From Trichomonas vaginalis G3 (lineage: Eukaryota > Parabasalia > Trichomonadida > Trichomonadidae), in assembly GCF_026262505.1 (NCBI RefSeq), contig NC_067203.1, forward strand, positions 3,472,001-3,536,000: a DNA stretch of 64,000 bases, in the 5' to 3' direction. A model generated the notes under the pieces. That model saw nothing but the letters and a program-made list of their open reading frames with translations, made no database searches and was not told where the DNA came from. Position 1 is the stretch's first letter. Each line of letters starts with the position of its first letter. The position numbers were made by a program, and so were the translations under genes. This document shows, in pieces, positions 27,790 through 38,799 of this stretch.

Positions 27790-29705
27790 TTTGATCACCT
27801 ACTCAAAAGTAAACCTTGTCTAACTAATACACGTTAACAACAGAGAAGTTAGAGGCATACAATTCAATCCGTTAATAACGCAAATCTTCTGGTGCTTACC
27901 CGTTGTCATACTGTACAGTATCAGCTATATCATAAACCTTTCAGCACGAATATATTATATCTTCTTCATAAACATTTTGTTCTTCGCTTCATCACTTCGT
28001 ATTTAAAATTCATGGTTAGTTCCGTTAATATCTGTCGCTGAAGTTATTATAATGAACGATGGTTCTTGAACTTTATCACCTCAGACTAAAAGACTCATTT
28101 TTTTTGCTTTTTCGGCTAATTTCTCATCAACATCATTCACTCTAATCAACGCTATCTTCCGCCAGAACTTTATTATCATTATCTTTTTCATTAATTCTGG
28201 TAATTACAGTCCATAAAGACTAAGTCTGTTTCGGTTTGTAAATAAGATCAAAATTTCTTTTCATCTATTACATCGCTGACATTAAATAATCCACCGAAAT
28301 TCCTTTTTCATTATTCTTTCCTAATTCTGCAATATACGAAATATAATCTGGTTAATTTATTTCTCTTCATCGAGGTTATAGAATGATTTGAAATGAATCA
28401 TTAACACCCTAACATAAATCCAATAACTTCAGGATACACGTTTTAATGTCTCGAATAACCGACCATATCCTGTTGTTCATGTTCTTCGTTCCCGTCGTAC
28501 GTGTTTTATATCTCTAACATCATCAACGCAGCCATAACCGGAGGGTTTGTTGCTATCTGTTCGAAAATCCGTCCGTTAGTACGGTATATCTAAATAATTT
28601 TCTTTGTGTTTGTTAAAACATTTGAAACAAGTCTTTTAAAACCATCTACAAAATTTCCGTTTCACCTAATGTTCTGCAGCATTTACAAGCTCACCCATTC
28701 CCGCTTGCTTGACCCAAAAAACGTCCATATTGCATTTATTTCACTCGTATTGTTGTCCATTCAGCGAAACTAACCCCCGCATTCGCTAAGCTGAAAATGA
28801 AATTCAGGGATCGAACTTAATTCCACCTTCTTTTTCAATTTCAACGAACTCATAAATGAGATTTAAGTATTCTTTCGTTAAAATGTTTTTCCCCGAGTTA
28901 TTTCATAACGAAACATATCACCGTCAAAAGTTAACGAATTCAATTCGTCGTTGATGCTTTATTTCATACACGCTTATTGATAGTTTTGGCTCACCTTCTT
29001 TGAGAAGCCATATGAAACATTAATGAATGAATATATGTATTCGTGAATGAATTAAAATCAATGATTTTCATTAATGACGCCCTTTATGATTCATTACTGT
29101 CGAATCCCTTAAAGTAATTAATGAACTGTCGTTAATGAAAGGTACACTGCAAACCGTCGAGTTTGGATCAAATTGTAGTTGGTGCAGGAATATTAATGAT
29201 ATAAGTCATAAATCATTAAGTGACGTAAATAATGTTGTCGTTTTTGATTTAATTTCTTTAGCATCTGTTATATATGGTAATTTATTTTTGTAGTCTGAAT
29301 TAAAGATATTCGCTAAAATTTTGTAAACGTTTTGAACAGCTGTGTAAACGTTGAATCCGGAACTCTTACGATTTCACCGTCCTTAATAAAAGCATTGCAC
29401 ATGTGTAGTGCTTGGGTCAAATCTTTCGGGATTATAATTCAACATATATTCTAACGCTTCAATACAGACTTATATACTTTTGTTCGTTCTTTCATGACAA
29501 CTTCACCATTTACAATGAATGCATAGTACATGGAGTTAAAATAGGTCAACTTTTCATAGTCCTTCCATGTTATGTATTTCTCAGTATTTCCATCAGTGAT
29601 AACAATATATTGTCGTAAGTGTGAGGAGAGTATTGACCAAAATATTAAACGTTTAGCTCTGTCAGCTTCATACGCATATGCAGCTATACTACATATTTTA
29701 ATGAG
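27790..29705 (-). pseudogene. Degraded fibre gene of Maverick C (N-terminal region)
   Basis: Aligns base by base, in the same orientation, with about 61560-63490 of element D, including the start MSIAAYAYEADRAKRL-like residues near 29690 and the repeated FDPxxTxCxxPFI segments. It carries many breaks (more than ten) and no long frame remains. The quality of the assembly next to the gap may contribute. Confidence 0.75.
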
Positions 29706-29711
29706 AATAAA

Positions 29712-30695
29712 ATGTTGTTCTATTTGCAAAGTACAGACCCAAACGAATACGGGACAGTAAAGGCTACAAACAAACTTAGGTCTACAGAATGAGGCGCTTG
29801 CATTCAGAATGGTTTGACTTTAATACTATTGCTTCATTCGTTATAACTGACGAAACAGATTTCATGGAGCTTGAAATAGATGGAAAGAAGCATGAAATAA
29901 GATTTCACAATAATGTAGAATATAAGATGGAAACATTAGCTGGAGTGTTAAATGCTCTCATAAAATACTACAATAAACAAGGATAACGAAGAAAACTAAT
30001 GAATGTTAAACTTATTGCAGGAGTTTTGAATTCAGTATGCGAAGGAGTTTAAGATACCAAGAATGAGTCAAGAGTACAACTTCTTTTGCGGTGCATACCA
30101 TATGACATTTCCTTTGAAAAGTGTTGACAAAACGATTGAGATGAAAATCTGTTCCATATGTATGTATGGCAATTGTGACATTGAGTCTAAAATAGCTAAT
30201 GTCACAGGTATTTCAGAGTTAATAGTAAAGGTTCAGTAGAATATAAGTCTTTCTGTTATGCAGTCAATCAATGTTCATTCCAAACGTCCTGTCATAGAAC
30301 TCATTTAGGTAAATGGGTTCGCATTAGTCCTCATAATTTGAAAGACATGCAATTCAGACTTGTTGACTTTCAAGGAGAAGCCTGTAAACTGAAGCCAGTG
30401 CGAAATGAACTGTTGAAGTTGACTTTTTAGAAAATATTAAATGCAACAGCTTACAAGAGAACTCAGAGCTAAAAATAAAGTATGAATGTTATGTATTAGG
30501 TCATGAACTTGTTGTTGCTGTTTGATGAAACAAATGAGTTAGTTATGTTCAGTCAAGAGAACAGAAAAATATGTGTTAGTGAAAACTGCACCAAGTCAAA
30601 GATTAGGTTTGCATTATGAAATGAGTTCGATACTGTTGAAGAAGTATTTGGATAGATATTACAAAATTGCACACTCTTGAAATTTTTTTGACTGA
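29712..30695 (+). pseudogene. Degraded minor capsid-type gene of Maverick C
   Basis: Homologous to 63509-64000 of element D, and continues further than the window shows of D. Recognisable stretches include DETDFMELEIDGKKHEIRF and KIPRMS..YHMTFPLKSVDKTIEMK. It carries many breaks and is cut by the gap at 30696. Confidence 0.65.
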
Positions 30696-30720
30696 NNNNN
30701 NNNNNNNNNNNNNNNNNNNN
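30696..30720. other. Assembly gap, 25 N
   Basis: Twenty-five undetermined bases. The real size of the missing part is unknown; the absence of the right end of element C suggests that much is missing or collapsed here. Confidence 0.99.
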
Positions 30721-32410
30721 ACGTGTTGTTTTTTGTTTTGTTACTCTTGTTCATTAGTGTTGATGTAACGCTCCGGTGTAGTCGCATTGAGAATCATTGG
30801 TATTTCCTTTGGCCTCTCTTAAATCGCTACAGTTTAAACTCAGCGATTATGGTATTTTGCTTTAAGAAGCTCGCCGATCACTGATAACGTAATGATAAAA
30901 CACTTAATCATTTCTTCAAGGGTTGACTTTTTTTACAATTTGAAAATTATAATGCCTTATGCTCGGAATTCAGCAAAAATAGTAGATTTGATGATTGTTA
31001 GAAGATGTTAGGATCTAACGACATGTTGATTCCACTGTTTTCTTCTAACACATCGGTCATGCAAAACATCGTTAGAATTTGTATCCATGATTATGTTGTA
31101 TAGCTCAACCAAGTAATCATAATTAAGATAGTTTGGAAAATGTTACGGCTGTAGATCCTGTTACTCTCTTCTCGCTAACGTAGTTTATTTCGTCTAACAA
31201 TGCGGTCTTAGATATTAGATCACTCAGTAACTGGTTTCTGTAAAATTTCATAGGATGAATTTTTTCCCAATTGAAACTAAAAATAAAGTTGGTTTTTTTA
31301 AAAATATTTTTATTTTTATTGTAAGAACCATGTTAGCAACAACGAGCAACCAAACTCGTTAACTCGTATGCTATACTTATTCAATGTTAGGTAACTGACG
31401 GAGAATGTATAAGCTTGCAATTCCTTCTTCATATACTTTTTCGAACAAAAATCTCAGACAGATAAAGCAATGCAACTTTTACAAGTAGTTTAGACTGTAG
31501 TCGAAAGATGAAAATAACAGTATCTTTATGAAATGCAGGATATTATTGACCATTTACCTGAAACTGTCCTGAAATCCAACGAACAAACACTCACTATTGT
31601 TCCAGATTCGATGAAATTATGAAAGTCGGTACTGGACTAGACTCAAGTAGAAAACAAGAAGTTATAGAAGGTTACTATGTAGTTCTTGGATTTCATCAGC
31701 GAACCACCAAGGAATAGAGGGCAATAGGCGCTCGGCTATATCACGTAGATTCGCACTAGATGTTATCTCATAGAAATCCTAAGAAATATTTAAGACTCTA
31801 GCGCAAACTTTTGCTTCATTAGTCTGCATAAATGTTTTAGGAGAAAATAAGAGATAAAGATAGTGGATGCTGGTAAGGTCATGCGAACTGAAAAAATAAG
31901 ACCACTAATGTTCGAGATGAGGAAAAATTCGCGGCTTATGTCTTGTTTTCATGAGGCTAAGGGTTTTTCATGAATAATAGGTACGCAAATAATGAACCCA
32001 CAATGTTCAAAATGTAAGCGCATAGAGAAATATAACTACTCCGGTCAGAGATAGAAACCCAGATAGGACTGTGAGCACGTATGCGAAAACGACTATCAGA
32101 TTTAAAGACAAGAGAGCAGAGAAAACCAGCAGAAGAATTAAAATGCGACATGCTGTCTGACGCATATTGCTAAACAAAAACTATCGACAAGTGAGTTTCT
32201 TCTATCTGGACGTTAAGAAGAGTATAAGAAACATTTCTGGTAGTCGTGTAAAACATTAGATGTACTAAAAGAGAAATTGAATGCCACGAATTGTTGTTTA
32301 GAGTCCATGAACCATCGCAACATTATACATAATTAAAATCGCTTGTATAGTTATGTTAGAAATAACGATGTTAGAAAACATGTTAGATCTAACATTCTAA
32401 CATAAACATT
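30721..32410 (-). pseudogene. Degraded copy of the inverted-repeat gene cassette
   Basis: From about 31300 to 32410 the sequence follows, in reverse orientation, the 58035-59060 part of element D (shared runs around TTATTGACCATTTACC, CAGTATCTTTATGA, GAACCATCGCAACAT). It ends at 32345-32410 with the half-site palindrome TGTTAGATCTAACA. A second, weaker array is visible at about 30995-31075 (GATGTTAGGATCTAAC). 30721-30990 holds nothing recognisable. Many breaks; no gene function can be assigned. Confidence 0.55.
32345..32410. repeat. GTTAGA-type half-site cassette
   Basis: Two direct GTTAGAA half-sites, the palindrome TGTTAGATCTAACA and an inverted TTCTAACA, as at 47661-47717 and 58035-58088. 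It stands at the 3' end of the element B packaging ATPase. Confidence 0.75.
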
Positions 32411-33290
32411 ATTTTGCTGACTTTTTACAATTTCAATTTGAACTTTGTTTGCGTAGATATGAATTCTGAAAGAAGTATGAGGGTCTTGTATGACTTTGTA
32501 CTTCTCCCATAGTTCATGTCTGTCAAACTTACCTGCCATGGACTCTTTCATAAGTTCCATGAAATCGTCTTCGGACAATCCAGGGAAAAGTATAATGTCA
32601 GTAAGTATTCTTTTAACATCCTTACTTAAACTCTTTGCTGTCTGTACACAAATGACAACTGAGATGTTAAAGTGTCTGAGCTTCTTAAGAATTCGACACA
32701 TGTCTTGTTCTCTGTTCTTTAACAAAGGATGAGAAGCAAAGTCATCTAAGATAAGAAGACATCTATGAGGGTAGTCTTCCAATCGTAAGATTGCAATTTC
32801 TTCGAAATGTATTCTATCTCTTTCTGTTTGTTTCTGAAGTGTTTCTTCTCTAATATTCTCTGCATTTCCTCATTTGGGTCTTTAAACTTCGAATTTATAT
32901 ACTCATTTATAGCATTATACTTCAAAACTCTTCTTTGGTACTTCTTTATCCAATCTAACAACTCAGTATCCTTTATACATACTAACTTAGACTTCTTTAT
33001 AATATCTTTGAACGAATTGACGGTTTGGTCAAATTGACCAGAAGTACTACAAATAACAACTAACTCATAGAATGGGTTCTTCTCATCTAGTTCTTGTTGT
33101 TGTGCAGCCATTTTAAGATAAGTGAAAGTCTTACCCGACCCAGGTGGTGCAATTAGACCTGTTATACCATTCTGAGCAAATAAGAACTTGTCATGTATGG
33201 CTTTATCTGAGCATTTTCTAACTTCCTCTTGTTCTTGTTTAAAACATTCTCAAATTTCTTGTCAATGTCAGCAAACTTTTTTTCTAACAT
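32411..33290 (-). pseudogene. A32-type packaging ATPase of Maverick B, broken copy
   Basis: Shows Walker A (APPGSGKTF, near 33140), Walker B (HRCLLILDDFA, near 32755), and the following LRHFNISVVICVQTAKSL and DIILFPGLSEDDF blocks, paralogous to the C ATPase at 25828-26715. It starts at the ATG at 33290 (MLEKKFADIDKK), divergent to 33326. It looks broken about two to three times. It ends inside or just before the GTTAGA cassette. Confidence 0.75.
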
Positions 33291-33325
33291 ATTTTTAGAA
33301 AAATTAAAATTTTTATCTTTTGAAA

Positions 33326-33775
33326 ATGTCTAGCGATTTCGCTATCTATATTCGAGACAAGCTTTTCGACAGCAAAACATCTGTCGACCATAAAATCTTA
33401 CATAGTGTAAACAAGAAAGGTGAATTTGTTCTAAAGTTCTGTTTCTGGGAATATGACAAGAACCATAAAACATTACAAAGAGCAGTCTTAAAATTTGTCA
33501 ATGACAGACTTGTTGACAGAGATGACGCCGATTGGAAAGATGAAGTCCAACAAAAGTTCTTAGAATGCAAAGAAGACACATGCGCTGTTCTTGAAGATGA
33601 AATAGAAAACAGAATAGAAGAGCTATTAAAGGACAAAGACTTTTACAAAAATATGGTCTGAGAATTTGACATAACTCCACCAGAAGAAGAAGAAGAGAGA
33701 GAAAAAGAAAGAAAAGAAAGTAGAAGAAGAAAAAAGAACCTGAACCAGTTCCAGAGAAAAAGAAATTTGACATGT
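33326..33775 (+). pseudogene. Hypothetical Maverick B protein with charged tail
   Basis: Starts MSSDFAIYIRDKLFDSK at 33326, 10 nt after TTTTTA. The open part is 111 codons, helical and charged, with FKCKEDTC-like cysteines and an acidic C-terminal helix; downstream sequence in the locus encodes a Glu/Arg/Lys-rich tail. Unrecognised. It looks broken about once. Confidence 0.45.
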
Positions 33776-33793
33776 AAAAATAAAATTTTATTT

Positions 33794-34235
33794 TTAGAAC
33801 ATTTCTGGGTCAATGTCAATGTTCTCTTCCTCTTTAGGAGCAAACACTGGCTTAGACTCTAAAATCTTTTTACCCAATTTACCTTGAACTTCAACTATCT
33901 TAGACTCATAATATTCATAGTCGTCTGCTTTCTTTGGTTCATAAGGTATAACAAGTTTGTATGCTTTGCCTTCTTTAAGGTTTGAGAACCTTCTGTCAAA
34001 ATTTTCTTTGACTGCTAACAAACCTTCTATGTCTAAGTCTTCAAATTTCGCACCATTTTTAGTCACAATAGCAAACTTAACTGGTTCGATGTTCCAAATT
34101 TGCTGAATGAAGACTTTTCAAAATGGTAGAAGTAAACATTCAAATATGCGAATGGGCTCTATCTTTGACTTCTGTCATGTACTTATTGACTGAGATGAAT
34201 TTGCCATCTTTTCTATCGGATAAAAAAAATTTTTT
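33794..34235 (-). pseudogene. Hypothetical Maverick B gene with YEP/acidic end
   Basis: The C-terminal 90 codons are open (FDRRFSNLKEGKAYKLVIPY, YEYYESKIVEVQGKLGKKIL, then an acidic EEENIDIDPEMF). The strand-rich middle resembles a small beta-barrel, possibly single-strand DNA binding, but no motif proves it. Upstream the locus looks broken about twice. It sits between ATPase and helicase genes. Confidence 0.4.
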
Positions 34236-34246
34236 TTAAAATTTAC

Positions 34247-35467
34247 TCATAAAAATTTTTCTTTGTATATACGCCGTTCTGTATCTAAAAGACTTTTGAC
34301 ATTTGCCAAGAATGTTCGTTTAGACGCTGCCATATAACCATACTCTTGACAATATTGTTTATACGAATCGTACAATGACCTTTCATCTAAACACTCAAAG
34401 TTAGTTCATCTATAAACAGTTCATATACACTCTTGTTTGCTTCTAACAATGTTTGTCTCTTCGGTATGTGGAATTTGTCTTGGATTGAACTTGAAATATC
34501 TAATGTCATGAAATATGAGAACAAGTGGTTGTAAAAGTCAGATGTCAAAGTTTCTGCTAAGTCGTCAAAATATTCTGTATCTTGCATATGAGAATCTGAC
34601 GTTCTGACAACTACATATCTTCTGTCAGAACTTTCTAACTTCATCGGAACACATTGTTTGAAACCATGATGAAGTTTGCAACATTTTCACAAACTCTTTG
34701 GTCTTTATATTTTCTTTCAACAACTCCAACTTTGTCTGTTATAAGACTCTTCAAAGCATCTGAGTTTAAAACTTTGTTGTATCTATACTTTGAAGTTCGT
34801 TACATACTATAAGTTTCATATTCTCTATTGAGAGTTAAATTTACCGCAGATGTTTTCTAAGTTTGTCATATTAGGGTTCGAATACCTTCTAACAGTTTGC
34901 AAAATATCTGTAAAGAAAGTGTTCTTACCAGTTCCTTGTTTTCCAATTATAATGAGAGCAGTTTCATTTTTAGCACTTGGATGTTGTAAGATGTTTGCAA
35001 ACCAACATAAGATATACTCATAGACTCTTTCGTTTCCATTGCATATAATTTCTTTGACATGGTCTAACCAAGCTTCTATAACATTTTCTTTCCATTCTAC
35101 TTGTTCGTATTTATATCCAGTGAAGATAGAATAGAAGTTTGGAGAAGGTGTATAGAACTTTATACCCACGAACTGAAAAATCTTCTAACTTTGACAATAA
35201 GATATCCCAAGCATCTAACATCTTCATACCAACTTGTACAACTTTTATTTTCTTAAGTTTCTGTCTACATTCTTGTTCTGAAACTATGGTTGCTCTTGGT
35301 TTGTTAAAGACAACATCCCATTCTTTCATAACATAACATTCTGGGGCAGAGTCGACATAAATGACTAAACGTTTCAAATTCTCGACTGCTTTGTTATAGT
35401 CTCTAAATGGACACATATTTCTGAATGCTTGGAAGTCATAAAAATCTGAAACATCTATTCTGTACAT
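34247..35467 (-). pseudogene. SF3 (D5-like) helicase of Maverick B, broken copy
   Basis: Begins MYRIDVSDFYDFQAFRN at 35467. The conserved block GIKFYTPSPNFYSIFTGYKY...VYEYILCWFANILQHP..ETALIIIGKQGTGKNTFF contains the Walker A of superfamily 3 helicases of the poxvirus D5/virophage kind, and the end has the typical C-terminal winged helix (LYDSYKQYCQEYGY...SKRTFLANVKSLL). Such proteins unwind DNA during replication and often carry a primase domain, which is not visible here. It looks broken about three times. Element B shows this helicase but no protein-primed polymerase, unlike D. Confidence 0.75.
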
Positions 35468-35469
35468 TT

Positions 35470-36279
35470 TTATAAAAATAAAAAAAATATTTTTTTTATT
35501 CTTGACTTTTGTTGCATTTGTTGTTCTTGAGCTATTTGTTGTTGAAGTTGTTCTTGTAGTACAATACTTTCACCAGTTGCATCTTCCAATTCGAAACTTT
35601 CTGCCGTCATTGACAAATACATAGGACATAAAAGTTTTACAGGAACAAAGTTTGCGTCAACTAAGGTTAAGTTTATGTTTGCTAAAGTGTTTGAGTTTAC
35701 TAAAGCTGAAAACTCTGCATTCGAATGAACAATAGGCAAACCAGCAGAGAAAGTGTTGTTTATACGCATGAGTATCTTTTGGTCATAGTAGTTTCTGTCA
35801 CATTCGAATAGCACTTTGAACCTAAGTTTGAAACAATATATAAAATAGGTGTACTTAAAGTCAATGGAACAGACATTCCTTGTATGACACCTTTTCCTGT
35901 TATAGGAAACTGTTGGTAGTAAAAACCAGAAATAAGTTTTGTATTATAGCTCATATCGTTTATAGTAAACTCAGTCGGACATCCAAACATAATGAAACCT
36001 GCTCTAGTTGCAGCACATGTTACATCGTCCTTAAAGTATTAAATAAGTCAACAAAACCTGTTGGTGGTATATCTGAGTAAGTATCTTCAAAGAGTATTTT
36101 TTACCATTCACAACAATAAAGTCTTCTGGTGTCAAAAGAGCAAAACAGGCTTTAGTCGTCATTGTGTTTAAGGTTAGTTTACAATATCGTCCTTGAGGAC
36201 TTTGTAAGTTTGTTGTTATAGAATTATATGACTCAGGGTTTTTAGTCGTAATAGTATAAACCACTATGTCTTCTGCCAT
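35470..36279 (-). pseudogene. Minor capsid (penton-like) candidate of Maverick B, broken copy
   Basis: The locus starts MAEDIVVYTITTKNPESYNS at 36279. It is beta-rich and contains CPTEFTINDMSYNTKLISGF, GMSVPLTLSTPILYIVSNLG, FSAGLPIVHSNAEFSALVNS and LANINLTLVDANFVPVKLLC followed by MYLSM, a pattern (N-L-x-L-x-D-x-N at the end) often seen in Polinton minor capsid proteins. A Gln-rich tail follows. It looks broken about twice. It is next to the helicase and the CCG-domain gene. Confidence 0.5.
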
Positions 36280-36283
36280 TTAC

Positions 36284-36860
36284 TTAGCAAATAAATTTTA
36301 ATGAAATGTTGTGGTCGTCAAATATTTTTATGACGTCTGGGAAACTATATTTTAAGTTCAACGTTTCACCTCCTTTCATAACGTATATCTTGTCAATGAC
36401 ATTATATGAAACACCACAGCAAGCAATGTCGGGTTCTATTTCTTTGATGTTTATATCGTCTGCCTCTGTCAAAAGTTTCAATAGTTCTTTCAAAACTTCA
36501 TGAGGTGCAATGACATATGAGTTCACTTTTACAGGGTTGTGCGACCAAGTTTAACATTATACCCAAAGCTTGACAAATCTTCTCCTGAGTTTTAAGTTTG
36601 TCTTTAAGTTGTTGGTAGTCGTTTCGAATATCTGCAACAGAACTTAAGTCTCTGCTAACTTCAGGGTATGTTGGTTCTTTTACAGGAACTATTGTTATAC
36701 CATCTTCGTCTTCGTATGGTTTCCCCACTTCAACATCTCTTTCTTTGACATTGACAACAACACTTTGACTGTTTGTTTGAGTTGGTGAATTTAACTTCAC
36801 ATCTGCCATCGCCATTAAACCTTTTGAAACACTTACGCTTCTATTTTTCGGAAATGACAT
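36284..36860 (-). pseudogene. CCG-domain Maverick protein of element B, broken copy
   Basis: Starts MSFPKNRSVSVSKGLMAMAD at 36860, with a coiled segment (NDYQQLKDKLKTQEKICQ), then a C-terminal domain with EIEPDIACCGVSYNVIDKIY and LNLKYSFPDVIKIF. The end corresponds to the C-terminal domain of 27139-27753 in element C. Function unknown. It looks broken about once. Confidence 0.5.
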
Positions 36861-36877
36861 TTACTTAGAATAAAAAG
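36861..36877. promoter_or_regulatory. Divergent promoter, 17 bp between two ATGs
   Basis: TTACTTAGAATAAAAAG lies between the minus ATG at 36860 and the plus ATG at 36878. The minus strand reads TTTTTA, 10 nt, ATG. Compare 20553-20570 (ATTTTATCTAGAATAAAA). Confidence 0.6.
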
Positions 36878-37390
36878 ATGGACGTATTTGAGTATCTCTT
36901 CGAATTGAAGCAGAACAAAGTTTACACACACAAACAATACAAGTTCATTGACAGAATAGTTCTTTATACAAACAATGGAAAATGTTATAGAATAGCAGTC
37001 TTTGCTGAACCAAAATATTTTCATAAAGCAAAGAAAGTTGGTATAACTGAAATGGTGAAAGTTCTTGAAGCAGACAAAAATATAACAACAAAACTGACCG
37101 ATATTTCTAAAGGTAAGTTTATCTACAATATTATGTCAAAACTGGCGTACTGTCAATATTTGACGGAGAGAAGTCAGTTCAAGAACAACTTACTGACCTG
37201 CTGCCAAAATCTGCTCGATGGAAGCTGTCGTTATGCCAATCTGAGGAGCCCCAGCAGGTTTCATCGAACGAATCTTCAAAAGAGCATCTTCCGTGAAAAG
37301 TGCTATTGGTTTTGTAAACTTCTTTGCTCTCAATTCATCTGGACCGTCTCTGTCACCAGTATATTGTATTTGAACTGTACCAACAGTTGA
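36878..37390 (+). CDS. Hypothetical Maverick B protein, C-terminus overlapping capsid gene
   Basis: MDVFEYLFELKQNKVYTHKQ..., with about the first 105 residues looking protein-like (strand-helix alternation, several Tyr and Lys). From about 37190 on, the frame overlaps the 3' end of the oppositely oriented major capsid gene and is probably not natural. The intended end is likely near 37190. No family recognised. Confidence 0.4.
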   Translation: MDVFEYLFELKQNKVYTHKQYKFIDRIVLYTNNGKCYRIAVFAEPKYFHKAKKVGITEMVKVLEADKNITTKLTDISKGKFIYNIMSKLAYCQYLTERSQFKNNLLTCCQNLLDGSCRYANLRSPSRFHRTNLQKSIFREKCYWFCKLLCSQFIWTVSVTSILYLNCTNS

Positions 37391-38783
37391 AATACCACCC
37401 ATAAAGTCTTCTGAGTCAGCAAATGGAATGCCAAGCCAAAAGTTTGAACGGTCTCCATTTGTATATTGAGTTTTTTGACCTCCTGTATGAGTCCATACTT
37501 TCACATATGGCATAATAGAACTTTGCATTTCAGGGTTAATGGTTGTTGTGAAGTTGTTGTTAAAGTTCATAGCATCTAATGTCAAGTTGTATGACCTCAT
37601 ATCCTCAACTGTAGAATATTCTTCTCTTGGATAATATTTGCCATCTATGTTTATATGATATTTAATACCAGGGTTGTAGAAACAAGAATAGTCATTTATA
37701 GTTCGTCTGAACAGTACAAACATAGTATCTGCATGTTTCATTGCAGTTGTTAAGGCAATATCTGTTCTTGCACCTGGGTCAGCACTTTGGTTTCCAACTT
37801 CACCTGCAAAGTCTTTGACAGATATTTGGTGTATAGGGAACATAAGTGGAACTGCAATATATTTGGCAGCTAAAGCATTTGAAATATCTGGGTCCAACAT
37901 ATAGACTGCAAGTCTGCTTTCTATTCTCTTGCATTCAAATTTTTCGCATGTGAACTTAACTGGGTCCCAAGCATCTCCAGCAGCATTGAAATAATAGTTT
38001 ACTTCAGTGTTGAGGTTTGAGAAACCAAAGTCTAAGTCAACTTTGTTTTGCAAAAGTCGGCGAATGACTTGTTCCACCTTCTGTAAGAGTGAATGGGTCT
38101 TGTGTTGGTGCAATGACTAAGTTATTTTTGCTTGGAGTAAGTTCGATAGAAATTTTTCCTGCCCAGTTTGGCAAGTATCTTAAAAACCTGAAGATGAGGA
38201 AAGATGACAAAGGAACTCTAAGTTTCAGTTTTACTTTGTTACTGCTTTCCATCTGTCCAGAAAGGTTAACATAAACTCCTGGAACGTTAGGGTCAAGTCT
38301 TCTTATTTTCTCAATAGTTGCATACTGGTCTGTTTGTTCTCTAGCTTGTGGTTGTACTGAGTTTCTCAAAGCGAACCATTCATAGTTTGCCCATGTTACT
38401 GTTTGAACTAAGTCAGAGTTAGAATATATCTTATATCCCATGAAAACTTCTGGAGCATATTGGTATCCGACATAGAAAATTCCATTGCAACCTTTCTTGT
38501 CAGACAACTTGGCAGAAGGTTTTATTTCAATGTCTTGTTCCACGTATAAGAAAGAGTTGTCAATAGAAATTATATGAAACCTGTCGCAAGCAATATCTAC
38601 TGTTGTTGAAGAACCTTCTCCAAACTCACCTACGTTTCCATAAGAAACAGCAGTTGTATATTCGTAAGTTCCAGGAACTATTTCTGACCTTCTAATGGCA
38701 TTGTCGCATTCGTTATACCATTCGGAAACATTTCCATTCATGGCATCCAAAACTGTTGGCGTTATATTCTGAGCGGCGTACAT
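37190..38783 (-). pseudogene. Major capsid protein of Maverick B, broken copy
   Basis: Starts MYAAQNITPTVLDAMNGNVS at 38783, 10 nt after TTTTTA. About 530 codons, with VKLKLRVPLSSFLIFRFLRY and LPNWAGKISIELTPS in the first jelly roll and FCYNPGIKYHI-like, YNLTLDAMNFNNNF and QSSIMPYVKVWTHTGG stretches in the second. The same -LR-P-FF-R-LP-AG-I-L- pattern is in the capsid of A and D, but overall sequence is very different, so B belongs to another Maverick lineage. It looks broken about once. Confidence 0.7.
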
Positions 38784-38799
38784 TTCATATGAGTAAAAA
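38784..38799 (-). promoter_or_regulatory. Promoter box of the B capsid gene
   Basis: On the minus strand TTTTTACTCATATGAA then ATG, almost the same as TTTTTACTGAGATGAA at 23351 and 23524. Confidence 0.5.

Larger units (their letters stand above)
23552..32416. mobile_element. Maverick/Polinton C, nested in B, contains assembly gap
   Basis: The left end at 23552 (AGTTAGTATACCTAAG...) matches the ends of A and D. The visible parts are: small acidic-tail gene, pVI-like gene, minor capsid locus, packaging ATPase, two unknown genes, a degraded fibre and a degraded minor capsid gene. After the 25-N gap comes a degraded cassette related in reverse to 58035-59201 of element D. No right terminus is seen, so the right limit is an estimate. 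The 23.7-27.8 kb part looks mostly whole; 27.8-32.4 kb carries many breaks (more than ten). Confidence 0.6.
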
